A stretch of 64,000 nt of DNA, taken from contig NZ_AP024745.1 in assembly GCF_019704555.1 (NCBI RefSeq), forward strand, positions 6,890,501-6,954,500, in the 5' to 3' direction. The notes under the pieces were generated by a model. The model saw only the letters and a list, made by a program, of their open reading frames with translations, had not been told where the DNA came from and searched no databases. This DNA comes from Actinoplanes sp. L3-i22. Its GTDB lineage: Bacteria; Actinomycetota; Actinomycetes; Mycobacteriales; Micromonosporaceae. The translations under genes were made by a program, and so were the position numbers. The stretch's first letter is position 1; every line of letters starts with the position of its first letter. Positions 16,920 to 24,182 of the stretch are shown here, one piece after another.

Positions 16920-18830
16920 TTGAGCATTCTCAATCTCGGCATTCTGGCGCACGTCGACGCCGGTAAGACCAGCCTCACCGAGCGGTTGCTGTACACCGCC
17001 GGTGTGATCGACGAGATCGGCCGCGTGGACGACGGCAGCACGCGGACCGACAGCCTGGAACTGGAACGGCGACGCGGGATCACCATCAAATCCGCGGTCG
17101 TCTCGTTCACCGTCGGCAATCGCACGATCAATCTGATCGACACGCCCGGGCACCCGGATTTCATCGCCGAGGTGGAGCGGGCGCTGTCCGTTCTCGACGG
17201 TGCCGTCCTGGTGATCTCGGCCGTCGAGGGCGTCCAGGCGCAGACCCGGGTGATCGCCCGCACGCTGCACCGCCTGGGCATCCCCACGCTGATCTTCGTC
17301 AACAAGGTGGACCGCGGCGGCGCCCGCTTCGACGGCCTGCTGACCGAGATCGCGGACCGGATCAGCCCGGCGATCATCCCGATGAGCCGGGTCGACGGCC
17401 TCGGCACCCGGGACGCCAAGGTCCGCGCCGACGTCGACCCGCTGCGCCTCGCCGACCACGACGACCGGGTGCTCGCCGCGTTCGTCGAGGACCGGCCGAT
17501 GCCGCCGATCCGGGTGCGCGGCCGGGTGCATCCGGTCTACTTCGGGTCCGCGATCACCGGCGCCGGCATCGACGACCTCGTCGACGGGATCACCCGGCTG
17601 CTGCCGCCGGCGACCGCCGACCCGGCCGGGCCGCCGACCGGAAGGATCTTCAAGGTGGAGCGCGGGCCGGCCGGGGAACGGCTCGCCTACCTGCGGATGT
17701 TCCGCGGGACGCTGCGCGTCCGGGAGACCGTCGGCGCGGACCGGGTGACCGGGATCGACATTTTCGCGGAGGGCGCCGCGCGCGCCTCCGGCGCGATCAC
17801 GGCGGGGCAGATCGGCCGGCTGCGCGGGCTCGGCTCCGCTCGGATCGGGGACGATTTCGGCGTACGGGAAAATGGTGTTGATGAAGGTGTTTTTGCCCCG
17901 CCCAGCCTGGAGACCGCGGTCGTCGCGGCCCGGGGCGCGGAACGCGGCGCCCTGCACGCCGCGCTGACCGAGCTCGCCGAGCAGGACCCGCTGATCGATC
18001 TGCGCCAGGACGACGAGCGGCAGGAGGTGTACGTGTCGCTCTACGGCGAGGTGCAGAAGGAGGTGATCGAGGCGACCCTGGCCGAGCAGTACGGCCTGGC
18101 GGTGACCTTCCGGGAGACCACGACGCTGCACGTGGAGCGGCTGCTCGGGGTCGGTGCGGCGGTCGAGTTCAACAAGGTGGACCCGAACCCGTTCCTGGCC
18201 ACGATCGGTCTGCGGGTGTCCCCGGCGCCGGTCGGCTCCGGGATCAGTTTCGGTCTGGAGGTGGAGCCGGGGTCGATGCCGCCGGCGTTCTTCACCGCGG
18301 TCGAGCAGACCGTTCACGACACGCTGCGGCAGGGCCTGCGCGGCTGGCCGGTGCCGGACTGTGCGGTGGTGATGACGCACTCCGGCTATTCGGCGCGGCA
18401 GTCGCATTCGCACGCGATCTTCGACAAGAGCATGTCGAGCACGGCCGGCGATTTCCGCAACCTGACCCCGCTGGTGCTGATGGCGGCGCTACGGGCGGCG
18501 GGGACCGTGGTGCTCGAGCCGATCCACACGTTCCGCGTGGAGGTGCCGCCGGACACCGGGCCGGCCGTGCTCCCGCTGCTGGCCCGGCTGCGCGCGATCC
18601 CGCTGGCCACGACGCCGGCGGTGATCTCCGGCGAGATCCCGGCCGCCCGGGTGCACGAGTTGCAGCGGCGGTTGCCGGCGCTGACCCGGGGCGAGGGCGT
18701 GGTGGAAAGCTCCTTCGACCACCACGCGCCGGTCCAGGGCCCGGCCCCGACCCGGCCGCGGACCGGGCCGGACCCGCTCGACCGCAAGGAGTACCTGCTG
18801 CGCGTGGTGCGCCGCGCGGGCCCGCAGTAG
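16920..18830 (+). CDS. Tetracycline-resistance-type ribosomal protection GTPase (Tet/OtrA-like)
   Basis: A 636-residue translational GTPase of the Tet(M)/OtrA group. LNLGILAHVDAGKTSLTERLL holds G1 (about 10-17), RRRGITIKSA is G2, DTPGHPDF is G3, NKVDRGG is G4. Domain II-V follow in the expected order, with the decoding-site domain IV region containing THSGYSARQSHSHA. It would displace tetracyclines from the ribosome, or act as a related ribosome-associated factor. The TTG start at 16920 fits the family N terminus and has a gagga box about 8 bp upstream. A short ORF (16859-16966) overlaps the start in another frame and could be a leader peptide. Confidence 0.85.
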   Translation: MSILNLGILAHVDAGKTSLTERLLYTAGVIDEIGRVDDGSTRTDSLELERRRGITIKSAVVSFTVGNRTINLIDTPGHPDFIAEVERALSVLDGAVLVISAVEGVQAQTRVIARTLHRLGIPTLIFVNKVDRGGARFDGLLTEIADRISPAIIPMSRVDGLGTRDAKVRADVDPLRLADHDDRVLAAFVEDRPMPPIRVRGRVHPVYFGSAITGAGIDDLVDGITRLLPPATADPAGPPTGRIFKVERGPAGERLAYLRMFRGTLRVRETVGADRVTGIDIFAEGAARASGAITAGQIGRLRGLGSARIGDDFGVRENGVDEGVFAPPSLETAVVAARGAERGALHAALTELAEQDPLIDLRQDDERQEVYVSLYGEVQKEVIEATLAEQYGLAVTFRETTTLHVERLLGVGAAVEFNKVDPNPFLATIGLRVSPAPVGSGISFGLEVEPGSMPPAFFTAVEQTVHDTLRQGLRGWPVPDCAVVMTHSGYSARQSHSHAIFDKSMSSTAGDFRNLTPLVLMAALRAAGTVVLEPIHTFRVEVPPDTGPAVLPLLARLRAIPLATTPAVISGEIPAARVHELQRRLPALTRGEGVVESSFDHHAPVQGPAPTRPRTGPDPLDRKEYLLRVVRRAGPQ

Positions 18831-18876
18831 CGGCCGATCTCTTTGCAGCGTTGCAAAACGCGTCTTGACTTGTCGG

Positions 18877-18892
18877 ATGTGATCGTTAACAT
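18877..18892. promoter_or_regulatory. LacI-type operator before the GH43 gene
   Basis: ATGTGATCGTTAACAT is a 16-bp near-perfect inverted repeat with a central CG, the typical shape of LacI/GalR-family operators at actinomycete glycan-degradation genes. It follows a TTGACT box at 18865-18870, so a repressor would block promoter use until an arabinan sugar is present. The repressor gene is not in this window. Confidence 0.6.
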
Positions 18893-19031
18893 GACGGTAA
18901 TCGAATCGACGTCGATGAGTCTCTGAGCCCTCGCGGACGCGCCCACCCCACGCGCCGGCCGCGAGGCATCCATCCCGGCGGCGCCCCGATTCCCCGATCG
19001 GGCGCCGCACCTCCCGGAAGGCGAATCCCCC

Positions 19032-20015
19032 ATGACGTCTCGCTTCCGCACCCTGCTCCTCGCCGGTGTCGCCGGCCTGCTCGCGGCGACGGCCGGCATC
19101 TACGGCGTGCAGAGCGCCCAGGCCGCGACCTACCCCAATCCCGGCGTCGTGACCGGCTCGACCGGCGCGCACGACCCCAGCATGATCAAGAAGCCCGGCG
19201 GCGGATATCTGCTGGCCACCACCGGTGACGGCATCACCCTGAAGACCTCGCCGGACCGGACGGCGTTCGCCGACGCCGGGAAGGCGTTCCCCAACGGCAC
19301 CTCGTGGGCGAACGCGTACACCGGTGGCAGTGCGAATCTGTGGGCGCCGGACATCTCGTACCGGGGTGGCAAGTATCTGATGTACTACGCCGCCTCGACG
19401 TTCGGCTCCAGCAAGTCGGCGATCTTCCTGGCCCAGTCGACCACCGGCGCGGCCGGGAGCTGGACCAACTCCGGCCTGGTGATCGAGTCCACGACCAGCA
19501 GCAACTGGAACGCGATCGACCCGAACCTGACCGTGACCGCGTCCGGCGAGTGGTGGCTCACGTTCGGCTCGTTCTGGTCCGGGATCAAGATGGTGAAGCT
19601 CAACCCGTCGACCGGCAAGCGGGCCGACAGCACGATGTACAACATCGCCGAGCGGTTCGTGAACAGCAAGTCGGTCGAGGCGCCGTTCGTGTTCTACCAC
19701 GCGGGGTACTACTACCTGTTCATGTCGTTCGATTTCTGCTGCCAGGGGGCGTCGAGTACGTACCGCACGATGGTGGCGCGGTCCACGTCGATCACCGGGC
19801 CGTACAAGGATCGGGCCGGGACGCTGACCACGGCCGGCGGCGGGACGGAGATTCTCGCCGGGCACGGGAGTGTCTACGGGCCCGGGCATCCGGCGGTGTT
19901 CACCGACAGTGATGCTGATGTGCTGGTCTATCACTACTACACGTCGTCGGGGGCGGCGAAGCTCGGGATCAACCTGCTCGGCTGGGACTCGTCGGCCTGG
20001 CCGTACGTCTACTGA
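19032..20015 (+). CDS. Secreted GH43 endo-alpha-1,5-L-arabinanase / arabinosidase
   Basis: A 327-residue secreted protein. MTSRFRTLLLAGVAGLLAATAG followed by QSAQAA is a Sec signal peptide with cleavage near residue 32. The five-bladed GH43 catalytic residues are visible: base Asp48 in GAHDPSM, pKa-modulating Asp163 in NAIDPNLT and acid Glu216 in SKSVEAPFVFYHAGYY. The SFDFCCQG stretch and HGSVYGPGHPAVF are typical of arabinan-cleaving GH43 enzymes. It would cut the alpha-1,5-arabinan backbone outside the cell. Expression is probably controlled through the LacI-type palindrome upstream. A strong hairpin ends the transcript. Confidence 0.9.
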   Translation: MTSRFRTLLLAGVAGLLAATAGIYGVQSAQAATYPNPGVVTGSTGAHDPSMIKKPGGGYLLATTGDGITLKTSPDRTAFADAGKAFPNGTSWANAYTGGSANLWAPDISYRGGKYLMYYAASTFGSSKSAIFLAQSTTGAAGSWTNSGLVIESTTSSNWNAIDPNLTVTASGEWWLTFGSFWSGIKMVKLNPSTGKRADSTMYNIAERFVNSKSVEAPFVFYHAGYYYLFMSFDFCCQGASSTYRTMVARSTSITGPYKDRAGTLTTAGGGTEILAGHGSVYGPGHPAVFTDSDADVLVYHYYTSSGAAKLGINLLGWDSSAWPYVY

Positions 20016-20032
20016 ACACCGGTCCCCCACCC

Positions 20033-20071
20033 CGGCCGGCGGTCCCGAACCCGAATCGGGGCCGCCGGCCG
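20033..20071. terminator. Bidirectional hairpin terminator
   Basis: Stem CGGCCGGCGG/CCGCCGGCCG continued by CCCGA/TCGGG with a small loop, located between the convergent GH43 gene and the ESX-substrate gene. Without a clear U tract it serves either direction. Confidence 0.7.
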
Positions 20072-20102
20072 TCTGCTCGCTTGCCGTCCTGACCCGAGCC
20101 CG

Positions 20103-21317
20103 TCATCGCTGCTGGACGACGTGGGTGAGCTCGTGCGCGAGCGGGCTGCCGCCCGACGACGGGGCGCTGACACTGACGCCGGGATTGAAGGCCGTCGCGC
20201 CGCCGCCGTTCGCGGTGAGCGCGCCGCTGGGCGTAGCGGGATGAGCCCCTACCGCACGGCCCTGCTCCGGACTCTTGCTCACCTCACCCGCGCTGTCGGC
20301 GCGCCCCTGCTCCGGGCTCTTGCTCACGTCGCCGGGACGATCAGAGGCGTCACCGTTGCTGGAAGCGCCCGACTCCCGACCACCATCGGACGGGTTCGGC
20401 TCGGGGCTCTTGCTCGCGTCACCCGCGCCGTTGGGGGTGCCCGGCTCCGCGGGCCGGCCACCGTTGTCCTCCAGCGAGTCAGCTCCCCCGTTCGGCGCGA
20501 TGGAGTCGGTCTCCCCGCTCACCCCGCCGCTGATCCGGGAAGCGCCGTCCGCCACCCCGGCCCCGGTCGAGGTGTTCCCACTCAGGCCGGCCCCGGACCG
20601 AGCCGCCCCGGCACCCACCGCCGCCCCGAGCGAAGCACCGTTCGGCACCGTCCCACCTGAGACACCGTTCGGCACCGTGCCGGGTGAGGCACCGTTCGGA
20701 ACCGCGATGGCCGAGTCGCCCCCGTTCGGTTCCAGCCCGCCGGACGGGTTCCCGTTGGGCACGAGCTCGCCCGCGGGCGTGCTCAGACCGGCACCCCGGG
20801 ACACATCGGTCGGCTGGATCACCGGGTGGCCCCGGGACTCCGCCAGCCGCCCCCGCACCAGCTCGTTGCTCTGCGACATCACCAGGCGCCCACGCCGTAC
20901 CTCGATGTCCGCCTGCCGGAACGCGATCACCCGCCGGTGATAGGTAGCGTCGGTGACCCCCGCCGGAATCGGCTCCACGATCACCGGACCGCTCACGATC
21001 AGCCCGGCCTGCACCGCGATCGCCCGGGCGTGCGCCATCGACGCGAGCGCCGACGACAGCCCGTCGGCGTAGCGGTTCAGGACATCCGCCGTACGGGAAA
21101 TCTCGGTCTTGAAGTTGTCGACCTTGACCTCCGCATCGCTCATGCGTCCGCGGAAAGCCTGCCCGGCCACCCCGTGCCAGCGTTCGGCGGCCTCGCCGCC
21201 GACGCTGCGCAGCGCGATCGCCCCGGCCGAGACCTCGGGCGCGAGCCGCCCGCGAAGCCACTGGGTGGTGGCGTAGACCGACCCGGGATCCCCGTCGAGA
21301 AACGTGTTGATCGGCAT
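20103..21317 (-). CDS. ESX/WXG100-like secreted protein with PNG-repeat linker and C-terminal DUF4157-like HELTH motif
   Basis: A 404-residue protein without a signal peptide. Residues about 1-115 are helical and carry a WxG-type motif (ERWHGVAGQAFRGRM), as in substrates of type VII secretion. The middle (about 170-370) is low complexity: repeated PNG blocks and DVSKSPEQGRA/EVSKSPEQGRA repeats. The protein ends GSPLAHELTHVVQQR, which is the metal-binding signature of the DUF4157 domain found with contractile injection systems and toxins, but the rest of that domain is missing. The ATG overlaps the stop of the preceding small ESX-like gene by one base (TGATG). Likely a secreted effector or a partner needing a cognate; enzymatic activity is doubtful because only HExxH is present. 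Confidence 0.7.
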   Translation of the reverse strand: MPINTFLDGDPGSVYATTQWLRGRLAPEVSAGAIALRSVGGEAAERWHGVAGQAFRGRMSDAEVKVDNFKTEISRTADVLNRYADGLSSALASMAHARAIAVQAGLIVSGPVIVEPIPAGVTDATYHRRVIAFRQADIEVRRGRLVMSQSNELVRGRLAESRGHPVIQPTDVSRGAGLSTPAGELVPNGNPSGGLEPNGGDSAIAVPNGASPGTVPNGVSGGTVPNGASLGAAVGAGAARSGAGLSGNTSTGAGVADGASRISGGVSGETDSIAPNGGADSLEDNGGRPAEPGTPNGAGDASKSPEPNPSDGGRESGASSNGDASDRPGDVSKSPEQGRADSAGEVSKSPEQGRAVGAHPATPSGALTANGGGATAFNPGVSVSAPSSGGSPLAHELTHVVQQR

Positions 21318-21592
21318 CAGGGCACCGCCCGCAGCTGCCCGGCGTTGGTCAGGTCCTCGGCGTCGTAGGTCCGGCCCGCCTCGGCGACCCGCCCGGACGC
21401 GGCCCGCAGGCCGCCGGCCAGGTTGGTGACGTTCGCCGAGACCGTGGCGAGCAGCTCGGCGATCATCGCGGTGGCCTCGCCGGCGTCCGGTGTGGCCGGA
21501 GTCCCGGTGGAGGTGAGCGCGTCGCCGGCGCGGCTGAGCCGGTCCGCGATGCTGTCCAGCAGGGCCAGGTCGACGTCCAGTTGATCGGTCAT
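21317..21592 (-). CDS. Small ESX-type (EspC/WXG100-like) protein
   Basis: A 91-residue helical protein, LDVDLALLDSIADRLSRAGDAL then a second helix ATAMIAELLATVSANVTNLAGGL and a third segment AEAGRTYDAEDLTNAG. The pattern resembles the EspC-type family of type VII secretion partners. A GGGGGAGAAGAC box precedes the ATG at 21592. It is coupled to the larger ESX-like gene downstream, so the two are probably co-secreted. No secretion machinery gene is in this window. Confidence 0.72.
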   Translation of the reverse strand: MTDQLDVDLALLDSIADRLSRAGDALTSTGTPATPDAGEATAMIAELLATVSANVTNLAGGLRAASGRVAEAGRTYDAEDLTNAGQLRAVP

Positions 21593-21632
21593 GTCTTCTC
21601 CCCCAGAGCGGTTTCATGACTGACGTTCCGAC

Positions 21633-21648
21633 CGGGTGTACACACCCG
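21633..21648. promoter_or_regulatory. 16-bp perfect palindrome in a divergent promoter region
   Basis: CGGGTGTACACACCCG with arms CGGGTGT/ACACCCG around AC. It lies between the divergent ESX pair and the GlsB-like gene and is a likely repressor site. The regulator is not identified. Confidence 0.45.
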
Positions 21649-21727
21649 CTTCGAGGTCGGTTCACGGCCGGGTTTGACGCGGCACTCACCATGGGCATGG
21701 TCAGGATGTTGATGGGGAGGAACACGA

Positions 21728-22027
21728 GTGAACGGTCAGGAACTCATCGCGGCGATCATCTTCGGCGCGATCATCGGCGTGGTGGCCAGGATCGTGCTGC
21801 CGGGGCGGCAGAACATCGGGCTGATCGGGACGGTGCTGGTCGGCATGGGCGCCGCCATCGCCGGGACCTGGGTGTCGAACCGCTATGACTGGCACAGCAG
21901 TCACCACTTCACGGTCACCGGGCGGACGTTCGACTGGGCCGTCGTCGGGGTGCAGGTCGGGATCGCGGTGCTCGGGGTGGGTCTCGCGGCGATGCTGACG
22001 AAGGCCTTCCGAACCGACCGCGATTGA
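21728..22027 (+). CDS. GlsB/YeaQ/YmgE-family membrane protein
   Basis: A 99-residue membrane protein: helix 1 IIFGAIIGVVARIVLPG, helix 2 IGLIGTVLVGMGAAIAGTWV and helix 3 WAVVGVQVGIAVLGVGLAAML. The glycine-rich paired helices and PGRQNIG loop are those of the transglycosylase-associated (GlsB/YeaQ/YmgE) stress family. A ggggaggaac ribosome site precedes the GTG start. Function in the family is poorly defined beyond a link to envelope stress. Confidence 0.82.
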   Translation: MNGQELIAAIIFGAIIGVVARIVLPGRQNIGLIGTVLVGMGAAIAGTWVSNRYDWHSSHHFTVTGRTFDWAVVGVQVGIAVLGVGLAAMLTKAFRTDRD

Positions 22028-22040
22028 TTACCGTGTCAGC

Positions 22041-22502
22041 GTGGCCGAGATCCTGAATCTGAATCTGACGCTGGAGTCGCGCGGACCGGCGGGGGCGTTC
22101 CTGCTCACCGATGAGCAGGTCGCCGCCGTCGGCGACGGTAGGAAGGCTTTTCCGGTCCGGGTGACCGTGAACGACGTGACGTTGCCGCTGCGGCTGGCCC
22201 GGATGGGCGGCGAGAACATGATCGGCCTGGCCAAGGCGGCGCGGGCGCAGGCCGGGGTCGACATCGGTCAGGCGTACGACGTGACGATCGCCGCCGAGTC
22301 CGGCGAACGCACCGTGGAGACGCCCGCCGAGCTGGCCGCCGCGCTGGCCGGGGACGCCGAGGCCGGCGCGGCGTTCGAGAAGCTGGCGTACTCGCACCGC
22401 AAGGAGTTCGTCCGCTGGATCACCGAGGCGAAACGGGACGCGACCCGCGCGGACCGGGTCGCCAGGACGCTGGAGATGCTCCGCGCCGGCGAGCACCGAT
22501 GA
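22041..22502 (+). CDS. YdeI/OmpD-associated family protein (DUF1905 + YdeI tail)
   Basis: A 153-residue protein. Residues 1-95 are a DUF1905-type beta barrel (FLLTDEQVAAVGDGRKAFPVRV in pieces), and the C-terminal AAFEKLAYSHRKEFVRWITEAKRDATRADRVARTLEML is the YdeI/OmpD-associated helical motif. It follows the GlsB-like gene by 13 bp and may be cotranscribed. No biochemical role is established for the family. Confidence 0.82.
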   Translation: MAEILNLNLTLESRGPAGAFLLTDEQVAAVGDGRKAFPVRVTVNDVTLPLRLARMGGENMIGLAKAARAQAGVDIGQAYDVTIAAESGERTVETPAELAAALAGDAEAGAAFEKLAYSHRKEFVRWITEAKRDATRADRVARTLEMLRAGEHR

Positions 22503-22505
22503 GGC

Positions 22506-23186
22506 TCACATCGCCGCGGTCGCCATGTCCTGCACGACGCCGAGCACCGCGGCGGCGACGGCCGGGGCCTGACCCACCGGGTGCCGGCTGGGCCGGGCCC
22601 GTTCCGGCAGTTCCCGGATGACCTGCTGCAGCAGCGGTTCGAGCTCGGCGCGCGTGCCGCGCAGCAGGGCGCCGTGCAGGCCGAGCGCGGAGACCAGCCC
22701 GCACAGGCAGTCGGCGTCGGGCGAGGGCCCGTCGCGGCCGTCGACGCGGTAGCCGACCTTGGCGCGGACCCGGACGGCCACGCCCTCGTCGGCGAGCTCG
22801 TACTCCTTCTTGCGCCAGCGGCGCGCCGGGCCCTCGGCGAGCAGTCCGCGGTGGACCAGGGCGGCGGTGGTCCGTTCGTACAGTCCGGGCGCCGCGACCC
22901 GGAGCAGGTTCGGCAGGGCCGGGCCGGGCGTCCGCTCCATGATGATCGCGAGGACGTCGTCGGTGACCGGGTCGCCGGTCGTCTCCCGCTGGTACCGGTC
23001 CGGGCTGACGACCCCGGAGTCGATCGTGACGCGCTGGGCGATGAGGAGATCCATCACGGTCGCGCCGGCCAGGCCTGCGGCCAGGGCCGGCACGTGCAGC
23101 CGGGGCCGCATGTGCCGGCTTTCGTCGTGGGCGAGGAGAAACAACTGCTCACGTACGAGGGTCGGATCGAGTCCGGGGCGTCGCAC
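22506..23186 (-). CDS. GPP34 (GOLPH3/VPS74-like) family phosphoprotein
   Basis: A 226-residue protein with the GPP34 pattern: LVREQLFLLAHDESRHM, LAAGLAGATVMDLLIAQRVTIDSG, YERTTAALVHRGLLAE, RRRWRKKEYEL-type basic patch (here RRWRKKEYELADEG) and the C-terminal LVSALGLHGALL. Eukaryotic members bind phosphoinositides and Golgi glycosyltransferases; actinobacterial members are frequent but of unknown role, perhaps membrane binding. GTG start at 23186. It lies 6 bp after acetamidase on the same strand, so it is likely the third gene of that operon. Confidence 0.85.
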   Translation of the reverse strand: MRRPGLDPTLVREQLFLLAHDESRHMRPRLHVPALAAGLAGATVMDLLIAQRVTIDSGVVSPDRYQRETTGDPVTDDVLAIIMERTPGPALPNLLRVAAPGLYERTTAALVHRGLLAEGPARRWRKKEYELADEGVAVRVRAKVGYRVDGRDGPSPDADCLCGLVSALGLHGALLRGTRAELEPLLQQVIRELPERARPSRHPVGQAPAVAAAVLGVVQDMATAAM

Positions 23187-23192
23187 CGTGGA

Positions 23193-24182
23193 TCAGCCGT
23201 TCCGTAGCCGTTCGTGCACCCCGCCGTAGGCGATCGTGCCCGGCAGGTACGTCTTGTCGATGCCGGCGCTCATCACGTACTGCGGGTCGACGACGTTGCC
23301 GGCCCGGGCGCTGGTCGTCTGCGAGACCAGCTGGTACGCGTCGAGCTGGTCCAGCCCGGTCAGCTCGGCGACGTGCAGGACCAGGTCGTGCTGGCTGATC
23401 CGGAACGCGTCCTCGAGCGGCCGTGCGGCGCCGAGCGAGACGAGCTGGGTGTCGGTCTCCAGCCGCGGGGTGCCGGTCGGCACCCCGGAGATCACGTCGA
23501 CCACGATGGTGACGTCCATGGCGACCTCGACGGCCACGCCGCAGACCTCGCCGTCGCCCTGCCGCGCGTGCCCGTCGCCGAGCGCGAGCAGCGCGCCGGG
23601 CACGTTGACGCCGAGGTAGAGGGTGGCGCCCGGCCCGAGCAGCGGGGTGTCCAGGTTGCCGCCGTGCACGTCCGGGACGATGGTCTGGCGGACCTCACCG
23701 GCGGCCGGCGCGACGCCGACCGTGCCGAGCATCGGGGCCAGCGGCAGGTCGACCGTGAAGTCGCTGCGCCGGGCCTGGTAGCGCACGGTCCGCGCGGCCA
23801 GGTCGATGTCGTAGAGCCACACCCGCTCTTCGAGCGGAGCCTGCAGGGTACGGGTGTAGCCGGTCGACGTGAGCGCCCCGAAGTGCGGGAACGTCGAGGA
23901 GATGCCGAACGCCGACGCCGGGGTCAGCGCCACGACGTGCACGGCCAGGGTGTCCCCCGGCTGCGCCCCCTCGACGAACAGCGGCCCGGTGACCGGGTTC
24001 AGGTACGGGAACTCGCACACCTGGCTGGGCAGGTCGTCGACGGTGCGCACCTTGCCGCCGAAGCAGTCCAGGGTGCGCAGCGTGATCGGCTGGCCGGGCT
24101 TGACCGCGGCGATCGCCTCCCGGCCGCCGAACGTGTAGCCGTACTGCCCGGGGTCGGCCGGGATGTGGATCGGGTCAGACAT
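23193..24182 (-). CDS. Acetamidase/formamidase family amidohydrolase
   Basis: A 329-residue FmdA/AmdA-type enzyme that hydrolyses short amides to acid and ammonia. Recognisable segments are PGQPITLRTLDCFGG, GPLFVEGAQPGDTLAVHV, the HGGNLD segment (residues about 175-180), LYLGVNVPGALLALGDGHARQGDGEVCGVAVEV with the metal-binding GDGHA, and the C-terminal DVVDPQYVMSAG-like NVVDPQYVMSAG. The start overlaps the stop of the upstream APC permease by 8 bp, so the permease probably imports the amide or amine substrate. Confidence 0.9.
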   Translation of the reverse strand: MSDPIHIPADPGQYGYTFGGREAIAAVKPGQPITLRTLDCFGGKVRTVDDLPSQVCEFPYLNPVTGPLFVEGAQPGDTLAVHVVALTPASAFGISSTFPHFGALTSTGYTRTLQAPLEERVWLYDIDLAARTVRYQARRSDFTVDLPLAPMLGTVGVAPAAGEVRQTIVPDVHGGNLDTPLLGPGATLYLGVNVPGALLALGDGHARQGDGEVCGVAVEVAMDVTIVVDVISGVPTGTPRLETDTQLVSLGAARPLEDAFRISQHDLVLHVAELTGLDQLDAYQLVSQTTSARAGNVVDPQYVMSAGIDKTYLPGTIAYGGVHERLRNG

